From AP-15 sp035503615 (GTDB taxonomy: Bacteria > Pseudomonadota > Alphaproteobacteria > ATCC43930 > CGMCC-115725), in assembly GCA_035503615.1 (NCBI GenBank), contig DATJTI010000068.1:1-64000 (forward strand): a DNA stretch of 64,000 nucleotides, in the 5' to 3' direction. Shown piece by piece: positions 25,644-33,878 of this stretch. Numbering within the stretch: position 1 is the first letter of the stretch; every line of letters starts with the position of its first letter. The notes below the pieces were generated by a model. That model saw only the letters and a program-made list of their open reading frames with translations, was not told the origin of the DNA and did not search any database. The position numbers and the translations under genes were made by a program.

Positions 25644-26503
25644 GCGAACGGGCAAAACGGCGACCGCTCGGTCGCGGGCTCGCCGTCCTGTTCGGCGAGA
25701 CGGCCGCAGAGGAAGGGCTCGAACCCGCGGCCCAGCGTCGGGTCGCGATCGAGCTGATCCGGCCCGGCGCGTTGCAGCCGCGCCGCCGTTTTGCCGAGGC
25801 CGAACTCGACGCGCTCGCCCAGTCGATCCGCGAGAAAGGGGTGTTGCAGCCGCTCCTGGTGCGGCCGCTCGGCGATGACGGGTTTGGCTTCGAGCTGGTC
25901 GCCGGTGAGCGCCGTTGGCGGGCGGCGCAGCGGGTCGGTCTGCACGAGGTGCCGGTCATCGTGCGCACCCTCGCCGACACCGAGGCGCTCGAAATCGCGC
26001 TGGTCGAGAATTTGCAGCGCGAGGACCTGGCGCCGCTCGAAGAGGCCGAGGCCTACCGGCGCCTGGTGAACGAATTGGGCCGCACTCAGGCGAGCCTCGC
26101 CGAGGCGCTCGGCAAGAGCCGCAGCCATGTTGCCAATACCTTGCGCCTCTTATCGCTACCGGCAGCGGTGCGGCAGCGGCTCGACGAGGGCGAGTTGTCG
26201 GCTGGGCATGCGCGGGCATTGCTGGCCGCTGCCGATCCGGCCGCACTGGCTGCCGAGGTGGTGCGCCGCGGCCTCAATGTGCGGGCCACCGAGCGCCTTG
26301 TGCAGCGCCGCGCACAGACCCCCGGCCCGCGCGCGAGACGGGCGCCCGACGCCGACACGGCGGCCCTCGAGCATGAGCTCACGACCCGGCTCGGCCTGCG
26401 TGTCACACTCGATCCGAAGACCCGTGGCGGGACGCTAAGCCTGCACTATACGAGCCTCGACCAGCTTGACGCGTTGCTGCGGCTGCTGCGCGCCGGGAGG
26501 TGA
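25640..26503 (+). CDS. parB: Chromosome partitioning protein ParB (CTP-dependent clamp)
   Basis: This 287-residue ParB binds parS and spreads. The N-terminal RRPLGRGLAVLFGE is the ParA-contacting segment. The ParB/Sulfiredoxin-type CTPase region contains QSIREKGVLQPLLVR, GERRWRAAQRVGL and ENLQREDLAPLEEAEAYRRL. A helix-turn-helix follows (TQASLAEALGKSRSHVANTLRLLSLP), then a C-terminal dimerisation part. The start ATG overlaps the parA stop. Confidence 0.97.
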   Translation: MSERAKRRPLGRGLAVLFGETAAEEGLEPAAQRRVAIELIRPGALQPRRRFAEAELDALAQSIREKGVLQPLLVRPLGDDGFGFELVAGERRWRAAQRVGLHEVPVIVRTLADTEALEIALVENLQREDLAPLEEAEAYRRLVNELGRTQASLAEALGKSRSHVANTLRLLSLPAAVRQRLDEGELSAGHARALLAAADPAALAAEVVRRGLNVRATERLVQRRAQTPGPRARRAPDADTAALEHELTTRLGLRVTLDPKTRGGTLSLHYTSLDQLDALLRLLRAGR

Positions 26504-26513
26504 ACGCCGTTCG

Positions 26514-26969
26514 CTAACCGGCGAGGCCGTTGAGCGCGGTCGCGAAGGGTTGGGGCGAAGGCCGGGGTGTCCTTGCGGCAATCGCTCTGGCGCCGTCGCG
26601 GCTGGTGGCGGCAACGTTGGTGATCGTGCCGACCATGATACCGGCCTCGGCCAGGCGCTCGGCCTCGCTCAGCGCATCGGGCCACGCCGCGGCCTCGCCC
26701 GTCACCAGCCATACCACTCGCCAACCCTCCGCAGCGAGCTTGCCGACGCGTGCGACGTCGTCCCGCACCGCTTCGACAAAGCAGCGCTCCGGCACCAGCG
26801 CCAGCGTGTCGGCGCCGGCGCTGCCATCGTGCAGCACCGCATCGGCCGCGGCCAGCGCCGCCAATGCCGGCCATGACAGTTCGCCCGGCCGCTCGGGGTC
26901 GAGCCCGACCAGGAACACGAGCCCGGGATTGCTGCCGGTGGCGGCTGGAATGGATCGGGACAGCTGCAT
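26514..26969 (-). CDS. Half-length tetrapyrrole-methylase-like protein
   Basis: This 151-residue product resembles only the N-terminal half of uroporphyrinogen-III C-methyltransferase/CysG: GLVFLVGLDPERPGELSWPALAALAAADAVLHDG parallels the family start. The SAM-binding Gly-rich loop is replaced by VTGEAAAWPDALSEAERLAEAG, and the second lobe is missing. It may be a vestigial or repurposed protein; catalytic activity is doubtful. The start is uncertain: an ATG at 26984 lies five codons upstream. It converges on parB with a ten-base gap. The region to its right (26985-27210) is AT-rich and holds the hxlR promoter. Confidence 0.6.
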   Translation of the reverse strand: MQLSRSIPAATGSNPGLVFLVGLDPERPGELSWPALAALAAADAVLHDGSAGADTLALVPERCFVEAVRDDVARVGKLAAEGWRVVWLVTGEAAAWPDALSEAERLAEAGIMVGTITNVAATSRDGARAIAARTPRPSPQPFATALNGLAG

Positions 26970-27085
26970 CGGATGCTCCCACACGGAACCGCCGCGGGTC
27001 TTGGCGCTGGCGGATCGCCGATCGCGTGTTTGACGTCGAAAGCAGAATGAATTTATTCCTCACAGTGGCAATGTCAATCATGTCA

Positions 27086-27113
27086 TTTACACATCTTATT
27101 ATCGTATTATAAT
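27086..27113 (+). promoter_or_regulatory. Sigma-70-type promoter for the hxlR-emrAB operon
   Basis: TTTACA (27086-27091) and TATAAT (27108-27113) are separated by 16 bases, a near-consensus pair in an AT-rich stretch of an otherwise GC-rich region. Transcription would start around 27120, upstream of the palindromic operator. Confidence 0.5.
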
Positions 27114-27172
27114 TGGGCTACCGGCAGATGCCGGCAGGTGATTTCCCTCTTGAATTCGCCGAGGCAAAACTC

Positions 27173-27189
27173 ACTTGCATGATGCAAGT
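27173..27189. promoter_or_regulatory. Perfect inverted-repeat operator upstream of hxlR
   Basis: ACTTGCAT-G-ATGCAAGT is a perfect 17-bp palindrome located 21 bases before the hxlR ATG and about 55 bases after the predicted transcription start. It is a strong candidate binding site for the encoded HxlR regulator, giving autorepression of the efflux operon. Confidence 0.6.
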
Positions 27190-27210
27190 AACGAGGGGAC
27201 ACCGACAACG

Positions 27211-27726
27211 ATGCGTCGCAAGAGCTTTGGCAACATGCGCTGCCCGGTGGCGCGCAGCCTCGAGCGGGTCGGCGAATGGTGGTCGATCCTGATCCTGCGC
27301 GATGCATTCCACGGGCTGCGCCGCTTTGACGAATTTCAGCGGAGCCTCGGCGTCGCCCCGAACATGCTGACGCGACGGCTCAACCGCCTGGTCGAAGCAG
27401 GTTTGCTGGAACGACGGCGCTACAGCGAGCATCCGCCACGCGACGAATATGTGCTGACCCCGAGCGGGCGCGATTTCCAGCCGGTGCTGTTGGCGCTGTC
27501 GGCCTGGGGCAGCCGGCATTTCGCGCCCGAAGAAGGACCGGCGGTGCAGTTCGTCAACCTGCGCACCGGTGCTGTGATCGATCCGGTGCTGGTCGATGCT
27601 GCGACCGGCGAGCCGATCGTCGGCGGCTCGTTTGCGGTGGTCGCCGGGCCGGGCGCCGACGAGGCGATGCGCGCGCGCCTCGCCAAGCGCGGAACCCGAC
27701 CATCCGCTGCGGGAGAAGCAGCATGA
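27211..27726 (+). CDS. HxlR family transcriptional regulator
   Basis: This 171-residue winged-helix regulator starts MRRKSFGNMRCPVARSLERVGEWWSILILRDAFHGLRRFDEFQRSLGVAPNMLTRRLNRL, the HxlR/DUF24 signature. A Cys near the N-terminus (Cys11) sits where redox- or electrophile-sensing HxlR proteins carry their sensor Cys. I chose the ATG at 27211 over an in-frame TTG at 27175 because the latter falls inside the operator palindrome. About 60 extra C-terminal residues follow the DNA-binding part. It is translationally coupled (ATGA) to the adaptor gene. Confidence 0.9.
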   Translation: MRRKSFGNMRCPVARSLERVGEWWSILILRDAFHGLRRFDEFQRSLGVAPNMLTRRLNRLVEAGLLERRRYSEHPPRDEYVLTPSGRDFQPVLLALSAWGSRHFAPEEGPAVQFVNLRTGAVIDPVLVDAATGEPIVGGSFAVVAGPGADEAMRARLAKRGTRPSAAGEAA

Positions 27727-28856
27727 GCGCGCAAATCCTCGATCGCGCCGCGCAACGCGAAGCGATGCCGCAGGGGCTCCACGGCCGCGCTGCCATCCGC
27801 CGGCTGTTGCGCTTCGACCGGCGTGTTGCCGCGGCATTGCTCGCCTTGATCGCGGCTGGCGGCATCGCCTGGTATGGCTGGAGCTGGTGGCGGGTCGGGC
27901 GCTTTATCGAGACCACCGACGATGCCTATGTCGGCGGCAATGTGACGACGCTGTCGCCGCAGGTCGCCGGCTTTGTCGCGAACATCCTCGTTGGCGACAA
28001 CCAGTTTGTGCACAAGGGGCAGCTGTTGATCGAGCTCGACGATCGCGACTACCGGGCAAGCCTGGCGCATGCCGCGGCGGTGGTCCGGCGCGAGACTGCG
28101 GCCCTTGCCAACCTGCATGCGAAATACGCGCTGCAGCAATCGATGATCGAACAAGCGCGCGACGATCTCGCGGCGCAACAGGCGCAGGCCGGCTTCACCC
28201 ATCAGGATGCGCTGCGCTACCACGTGCTGGCGCTGTCGAGCTTTGGCTCGATGCAGACCTACGAGCGGGCGTTTGCTGCCGACCAGAAGGCGCAAGCGAC
28301 GGTGCGCGCCGATGCGGCTGGTCTCGCCGCGGCTCGCGAGCAGCTCGCCGTCATCGATACCGACATTGCCGAGACCGAGGCAAGCCTCGCGCAGGCTGCA
28401 GCCGATCAGCGCAGCGCCGAACTCGATCTCGGCTACACGCGGATCCGCGCGCCGATCGACGGCTATGTCGCGAACCGGTCTGCGCAAATAGGTGCATATG
28501 CATCTATCGGCGCGGCGCTATTGGCGATCGTGCCGGCGCACGGGCTGTGGGTCGACGCCAATTTCAAGGAGGACGAGCTGGCCCGGATGCGGCCGGGGCA
28601 GCCGGCGACGATCGTTGCCGATGTGCTGCCGGACCAGGTCTTCACCGGCCGGGTGCTGAGCCTCGCCCCGGCGACCGGTGCTATCTTCAGCGTGATCCCG
28701 CCGGAGAATGCGACCGGCAATTTCACCAAGATCGTGCAGCGCGTCCCGGTGCGGATCGCGGTCGAAGACGGTGCCGGAACCCTCGGATTGTTGCGGCCCG
28801 GCTTGTCGACGACGGTCAGCGTCGACACCCGCGGCACGTCGGAGCGCGGCCGATGA
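27723..28856 (+). CDS. emrA: HlyD/EmrA family membrane fusion protein
   Basis: This 377-residue periplasmic adaptor partners with the downstream DHA2 transporter. A single N-terminal membrane anchor (about residues 36-55) is followed by TTDDAYVGGNVTTLSPQVAGFVANILVGDNQFVHKGQLLIELDD, the lipoyl/biotinyl half-motif. A coiled-coil region follows, and then the second half-motif LGYTRIRAPIDGYVANRSAQIG. The barrel domain contains LWVDANFKEDELARMRPGQPATI. Its start overlaps hxlR and its stop overlaps emrB, both as ATGA. Confidence 0.93.
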   Translation: MSAQILDRAAQREAMPQGLHGRAAIRRLLRFDRRVAAALLALIAAGGIAWYGWSWWRVGRFIETTDDAYVGGNVTTLSPQVAGFVANILVGDNQFVHKGQLLIELDDRDYRASLAHAAAVVRRETAALANLHAKYALQQSMIEQARDDLAAQQAQAGFTHQDALRYHVLALSSFGSMQTYERAFAADQKAQATVRADAAGLAAAREQLAVIDTDIAETEASLAQAAADQRSAELDLGYTRIRAPIDGYVANRSAQIGAYASIGAALLAIVPAHGLWVDANFKEDELARMRPGQPATIVADVLPDQVFTGRVLSLAPATGAIFSVIPPENATGNFTKIVQRVPVRIAVEDGAGTLGLLRPGLSTTVSVDTRGTSERGR

Positions 28857-30421
28857 GCGAGCCACGAGCGCCGGCCGATCCGGCCCCGCCCAGCATCCTG
28901 CCGTTCGCGATCATGTGTGTCGGCATGTTTGTGGCATTGCTCGACATCCAGATCGTCGCCTCGTCATTGCAGGATATCGGCGGCGGCCTGTCGTCGGCGC
29001 AGGACCAGATCAGCTGGGTGCAGACCGCCTATCTGATCGCGGAGATCATCGTCATCCCGTTGTCCGGCTGGCTGACCAGGGTGTTCTCGACACGCTGGCT
29101 GTTCGCTGCCTCGGCCGCCGGGTTCACCCTGGCCAGCCTGCTGTGCGGGATCGCCTGGAACATCGGCAGCATGATCATCTTCCGCGCGTTGCAAGGGATG
29201 CTCGGCGCGTCGATGATCCCGACCGTCTTCACCTCGTCCTTTTACTATTTCCCGGGACGGCGCCGGGTCTATTCGGCCGCCGTGGTCGGCACGATCGCCT
29301 CGGTGGCGCCGGTGCTGGGTCCGGTGATCGGCGGCTGGATCACCGACACGCTCGATTGGCACTGGCTGTTCTATGTCAATCTGGTGCCGGGTCTGCTGGT
29401 CGCGGTGGCGGTGCCGGTCCTGGTCAAGATCGACCAGCCGGATTTGTCGTTGCTCAAGGGCGCCGACTATATCGGCATGGGCTTGATGGCGCTGGCGCTC
29501 GGCAACCTCGAATATGTGCTCGAAGAGGGAGCCCGCTGGAACTGGTTTAGTGACCGCACGATCACGACCTGCGCCTGGGTCGCGCTGATCACGGGCGTGC
29601 TGTTCGTGCTGCGCAGCCTGACCTACGCGCAACCGGTCGTCGATCTGCGGGCACTCGCCAACCGCAATTTCTCGCTTGGCTGCTTTCTATCGTTCGTGAC
29701 CGGCATCGGCATCTTTTCGACGATCTATCTGACACCGCTGTTTCTCGGCTATGTCCGTGGGTTCAGCGCTTGGCAGACCGGCATCGCGATCTTTTCAACG
29801 GGTGCGGCTTCGCTCGCCGGCGTACCGGTCTATGTCGCGCTTGCGCGCAACATCGATCTGCGTTGGCTGATGATGTTCGGCCTCGCTTTGTTCGGGATAT
29901 CGATGTGGTCGTTCAGCTTCATCACCCATGACTGGGGTGCGGGCCAGCTGCTGGTGCCGCAGATCCTGCGCGGCTTTCCGCAGGTCTTCGCGGTGGCGCC
30001 GGCGGTCAATCTCGGGCTCGGCAGCCTCTCCCCGGAGCGGCTCAAATACGCAAGCGGTCTCTTCAACATGATGCGCAATCTCGGCGGTGCGGTCGGCATC
30101 GCGGTGTGCGGCGCGATCCTCAACGACCGCACCAACCTGCATTTTCTCGACATCGCCACGCATCTGACGCCGGCGAACGGGGCGATGGGTCAATTTGTCG
30201 GCGAGATGACCAGCCGGTACGGTGAAGCCCTGGGCGGGCCGGTCGCCGGTCATGCCGCGGCCTTGTCGCAGCTATGGCATCTCGCCTATCGCGAGGCCTC
30301 GACGCTTGCCTATGCCGACGCGTTTCGCGCGATCATGATTGCCTTCGTGATCGCGACCTTGCTCGTGCCGTTGCTGCGCAAAGTGGTGCCGGCGAAGGCA
30401 GCACCGGCCGACGCGCATTGA
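28853..30421 (+). CDS. emrB: DHA2 family drug efflux MFS permease (EmrB type)
   Basis: This 522-residue inner-membrane proton antiporter is predicted to have 14 transmembrane helices. The N-terminus has ILPFAIMCVGMFVALLDIQIVASSLQDIGGGLSSAQDQISWVQTAYLIAEIIVIP, the DHA2 motif with Asp in helix 1. The conserved motif C-like APVLGPVIGGWI is also present. With EmrA and an outer-membrane channel it would export hydrophobic drugs. No TolC-type gene is nearby. The substrate is unknown. Confidence 0.93.
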   Translation: MSEPRAPADPAPPSILPFAIMCVGMFVALLDIQIVASSLQDIGGGLSSAQDQISWVQTAYLIAEIIVIPLSGWLTRVFSTRWLFAASAAGFTLASLLCGIAWNIGSMIIFRALQGMLGASMIPTVFTSSFYYFPGRRRVYSAAVVGTIASVAPVLGPVIGGWITDTLDWHWLFYVNLVPGLLVAVAVPVLVKIDQPDLSLLKGADYIGMGLMALALGNLEYVLEEGARWNWFSDRTITTCAWVALITGVLFVLRSLTYAQPVVDLRALANRNFSLGCFLSFVTGIGIFSTIYLTPLFLGYVRGFSAWQTGIAIFSTGAASLAGVPVYVALARNIDLRWLMMFGLALFGISMWSFSFITHDWGAGQLLVPQILRGFPQVFAVAPAVNLGLGSLSPERLKYASGLFNMMRNLGGAVGIAVCGAILNDRTNLHFLDIATHLTPANGAMGQFVGEMTSRYGEALGGPVAGHAAALSQLWHLAYREASTLAYADAFRAIMIAFVIATLLVPLLRKVVPAKAAPADAH

Positions 30422-30425
30422 CCGG

Positions 30426-31388
30426 TCAGCGCCGCCGATCGATCTGGACCGTCGCGGTCATGCCGGCGACGAGCCGCACTCCCGGTGGCACATGGTCGAT
30501 ATGGATGCGCACCGGAACGCGCTGCGCGAGGCGCACCCAGGTGAAGATCGGGTTAACCGCAGCCAGACCCAGCCGGTCGGGCTGCGCATTCGTCACATCG
30601 ATTGCGCGCGAGACGCTGGCGACATGGCCGCGAACGGTGCGGCGGTAGCCCATCAGCTTGACCGTCGCCGGGTCGCCTTTCTGGATCGCGTCGAGGCTGG
30701 TCTCCTCGAAATAGCCATCGACCCAGAATGAATCGGCGTCGACCAGCGAGATCACGTTCTCGCCGACGGTTGCATAATCGCCGCGCTGGGTCAGCAGGTT
30801 GGTCACATAGCCATTGACCGGGGAGCGAATTTCGGTGCGGCGCAGGTCGACCCGCGCCTGGTCGAGATGAGCGACCGCCTGCTGGTAGGTGGCCGCGAGC
30901 GCCAGCGCATTGCTCTCGTAGGTCTCCTTCTCCTCCTCGGTCGTGGACAGCGTGGTCAGCGCCAACCGCCGCCGCGCCTCGCGCTGCGCATTGGCGGCAT
31001 TGGCCTGCGCCTGCTGCACCGCCGCGGCGGCGAGACTGACCGCGATCTTGTAGTTGGTCGGGTCGATGACCATCAGGAGATCGCCCTTGTGCACGTATTG
31101 GTTGTCAGTCACCCGCAGCGATACGATCTCGCCGGCGATTTGCGGGGCGATCGTGACGACATAGGCGCGCACCGTACCGTCGCGGGTCCAGGGCGCCGCC
31201 ATGTAGGCTTGCCACATCGCCCGGCCGAGAAACGCGGCAAGCACCACTGTGAGGAGGGTGATCAGAAACGGCACGACCCGGATGCGCGCGCGCCGGCGGG
31301 TGCTGCCGGAGGCCGGCAGCAGCGCCCGCTCGTCCCCAAGCTCGTCGCGTCTGGCCTGCTCTTGCGGCCTCAATTCGATGTCGTTCAT
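30426..31388 (-). CDS. HlyD family efflux adaptor (AaeA-like)
   Basis: This 320-residue membrane fusion protein has one N-terminal transmembrane segment (about 42-60) and the lipoyl half-motifs APQIAGEIVSLRVTDNQYVHKGDLLMVIDP and RTEIRSPVNGYVTNLLTQRGDYA. It is the adaptor of the AaeA/AaeX/AaeB-type pump encoded upstream on the same strand (FUSC, DUF1656, then this gene). It converges on the emrAB operon with a four-base gap. Confidence 0.9.
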   Translation of the reverse strand: MNDIELRPQEQARRDELGDERALLPASGSTRRRARIRVVPFLITLLTVVLAAFLGRAMWQAYMAAPWTRDGTVRAYVVTIAPQIAGEIVSLRVTDNQYVHKGDLLMVIDPTNYKIAVSLAAAAVQQAQANAANAQREARRRLALTTLSTTEEEKETYESNALALAATYQQAVAHLDQARVDLRRTEIRSPVNGYVTNLLTQRGDYATVGENVISLVDADSFWVDGYFEETSLDAIQKGDPATVKLMGYRRTVRGHVASVSRAIDVTNAQPDRLGLAAVNPIFTWVRLAQRVPVRIHIDHVPPGVRLVAGMTATVQIDRRR

Positions 31389-31397
31389 CGGGCGCCC

Positions 31398-31601
31398 TCA
31401 GCGTGCGAAACAGAGGACCATCGACGACAGCACGATCATATAGACGGCAAACACGAACAAGGAGCGGTGCCAGACAAACCGCAACAGATCGAACCGGGCA
31501 GCCACCCGGCGCAGCAAGATGACGACCAGCCACGCCGCGATCATCAGCAGCGAGATCGGCGCGACATAGACGCCAAAGAGGTCGATCTCGGCGAATCTCA
31601 T
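31398..31601 (-). CDS. DUF1656 (AaeX-like) small membrane protein
   Basis: This 67-residue protein has two transmembrane helices. The start MRFAEIDLFGVYVAPISLLMIAAWLVVILLRR matches DUF1656, which is nearly always encoded between FUSC-type (AaeB) permeases and HlyD adaptors, as here. Its exact role in the pump is unknown. The ATG overlaps the stop of the FUSC gene. Confidence 0.9.
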   Translation of the reverse strand: MRFAEIDLFGVYVAPISLLMIAAWLVVILLRRVAARFDLLRFVWHRSLFVFAVYMIVLSSMVLCFAR

Positions 31602-33652
31602 CGCGGCGCCGGCGCATCGAAATATGCTCGATACTGGGCGAGCGCCTCGGACATTGCAAGAATAGCGGCTCGTGCCCGCATCCTGGCCATCGGGTCACCG
31701 GGCTGGACGGCGAGGCGATGGTCGATCCCGCCGAGCTGGCTGATCGCGGCAGCGCTGTCACCGGCGGCGATTGCCGCGAGACCCCGGCCGAGCACGAGGC
31801 CGAGGCCGGCAGCGGCACAGAAATGCTGCAGGCCGATGATTTCAGTGCCGACCGCGAGTGCCGCCACCATCCGCGCCCGGTCCTCCGAGGTAGCCGCCTG
31901 CGGCAGCACTTCGAGGCGACAATAGATGCAGCTTTCCCAATCCTCCCGGGTCACCCTGCCCGGATCGAGCGCCAGCCGGCGCAAGTCGCGCAACGCCAGG
32001 GCCAGCAGCCGGCGGGTCCGATAGGCCGGCGACAGCGGCGGCAACAGGCGGAACGCGATCATCGCCGTCGCGAGACCGGCGACGATCGCCAAGGTCGAGT
32101 TGTAGAATTGCTGCGTGTCATAAATGTTGGGGTTTTGCGGCGCGAGAATTGCCACGAACAATCCGGTCATCGCGGTGAAGATCGCGACTTGGCCGGGCAG
32201 CAGCGCGAGCAATGCGCCGAACGGGACCAGATAGAGACCGAGGATTGCCGCGAAGCCGAAAAACGTGTCGATGTCCGGCAGCACCGCAAAGTTGATCACG
32301 GCAGCGGCGGCCGTGGCCGCCAGCACGCCAAGCATGAAGCTCGACGCCGCGGCATAGGCCTGGTCCGCCCTCGGTGCGAACAGCAGGATGGCGATGGCGG
32401 CGAAGGTGAGCAGCGAGCCCCCGCCCGGCCAGGCGGTGACGATCCAAAAGAGCGCCGCGGCGCCGATCGTGACAAAAGCGCGTGCGGCATTGACCAGGGC
32501 CGGCAGCCAGTCCGGGACGCGCAGCCGCGCCGTCCGGTTTCGCGCCGCCGCGTGCAACGGATCGGCGGCCAGCAGCGCCACGCCATCGAGCGCGCGCGAG
32601 ATGCCGCGCAGCGCCTCGGCGATCCGGTCGGCGAGCAGCCGCAGCGATGGGGTCGCCGCCGGCAGCTCGACCAGCCCGTCGATCGCGGCCTCGCAGATCT
32701 GGCCGATGCGGCCCGGTGCGGCAACCCATGCCGGGGCCGCCCCTCCGGTCGGCGCCGCGCGCAGCGCTGCCGGCACGCGACGCAGCACCAGTTCGCCATC
32801 GGCACAGCCTTCCTCGGTCGAGAGCCGTTCGAGGTGATAGGCCGCGGTGCGCCAGGCGGCGAGCGCCGCGAACAGGCCGTCGAGCGCGTCCTGCAGAAGG
32901 CGCGAGCGATAGCGCAGGCTGGAGGATTCCCCGATCGCCTGGTCGATGACCGGGTCGAGTGCTATGACCCGGCGGATCAGATCGCGCCGGACCTCGCGCG
33001 TCTGTTCCTGCTGCGGGCCGCCCAGCCGCAGCGTTGTAGCGAGCCGCCCGGTGATCTCGGCCGCCAGCGAGGCGAATTGTGCCGCCAGGCGGCGCCGCGC
33101 GGTGCCGAAATCGGTTCCGGCGAGAACGACGCCGGCGCACACGATGCCGATCGAGATCTCGGTCGCGCGCTCGAGCGCCAGGGTGAAGGCTTGCCCATTG
33201 GCGCCGCCGATCAGGCCGAGTTCGTCGCCGGCGATGATCGCCGTCGTGAACCCGGCGAGTGCTGCGGCATAGGTGGCGAAGTTGTGCAGCAGCGTTGCCA
33301 CCAGCCCGCAAATCGCCGCCCACAGCGCCAGGCCGACGAGAAAACCGACCCGGCTCTGCGGGAAACACGCGGTCAGCACGACCGCTGCCACGGCACCGAC
33401 CACGGTGCCGATCAACCGGAACCAGCCCTTGCGCAACGATGCGCCGAGCTGCGGCTGGCAGGTCAGCGCCGCCGTCGTTCCGGCCCAGAACGGATTGCCG
33501 AGTTCGAGCCAGTATGCGACGTAGAGCGCCAGGCACACCGAGAGCCACATGCGCAGCCCGAACAGCAGCGCCGGGCCGGCAGACTGCGCCCATTGTCCGA
33601 GCCGCCCGGCAGCCTCGGGCGCGCTCGCTGGTGAAGTTGCCGTTCGTGCCAT
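31598..33652 (-). CDS. FUSC family aromatic acid exporter (AaeB-like)
   Basis: This 684-residue inner-membrane protein has two blocks of about six helices, residues ~25-185 and ~390-530, separated by a cytoplasmic helical segment. The start of the first block, LFGLRMWLSVCLALYVAYWLELGNPFWAGTTAALTCQPQLGASLRKGWFRLIGTVVGA, is the FUSC/AaeB signature. It probably exports aromatic acids or similar compounds. ATG at 33652 is preferred over an in-frame TTG at 33658. It is divergent from the dioxygenase gene across 226 bases. No LysR regulator of the AaeR kind is adjacent. Confidence 0.9.
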   Translation of the reverse strand: MARTATSPASAPEAAGRLGQWAQSAGPALLFGLRMWLSVCLALYVAYWLELGNPFWAGTTAALTCQPQLGASLRKGWFRLIGTVVGAVAAVVLTACFPQSRVGFLVGLALWAAICGLVATLLHNFATYAAALAGFTTAIIAGDELGLIGGANGQAFTLALERATEISIGIVCAGVVLAGTDFGTARRRLAAQFASLAAEITGRLATTLRLGGPQQEQTREVRRDLIRRVIALDPVIDQAIGESSSLRYRSRLLQDALDGLFAALAAWRTAAYHLERLSTEEGCADGELVLRRVPAALRAAPTGGAAPAWVAAPGRIGQICEAAIDGLVELPAATPSLRLLADRIAEALRGISRALDGVALLAADPLHAAARNRTARLRVPDWLPALVNAARAFVTIGAAALFWIVTAWPGGGSLLTFAAIAILLFAPRADQAYAAASSFMLGVLAATAAAAVINFAVLPDIDTFFGFAAILGLYLVPFGALLALLPGQVAIFTAMTGLFVAILAPQNPNIYDTQQFYNSTLAIVAGLATAMIAFRLLPPLSPAYRTRRLLALALRDLRRLALDPGRVTREDWESCIYCRLEVLPQAATSEDRARMVAALAVGTEIIGLQHFCAAAGLGLVLGRGLAAIAAGDSAAAISQLGGIDHRLAVQPGDPMARMRARAAILAMSEALAQYRAYFDAPAPR

Positions 33653-33878
33653 CCGCAATATCCGGGACCGACACCGTGCCGCCGGTACGTCGCAATCTTC
33701 GGGCCAAACTCAAGCAGACCGCACGGGGCGCGACGAATGTCAACGGCGTGACCTGGCGCGACCCGTCGCCCGGACGGCGGCCTCGTCACGGCGCGCCCAT
33801 TGATCGATCGCGTCGTGTTGCGCTATCTGGACGCTGATCCAACAGGCGTAACTATGCGCTGTTTCGGGAGACCCGCTG

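Noticed and set aside
27175..27210. TTG at 27175 as start of hxlR
   Set aside because: It lies inside the palindromic operator and has no Shine-Dalgarno; the ATG at 27211 starts at the conserved N-terminus.
31718..33634. Long plus-strand open frame of 638 codons opposite the FUSC gene
   Set aside because: The translated product is Arg/Gln/Asp-rich low complexity and lies fully antisense to a clear membrane transporter; a GC-rich genome shadow.
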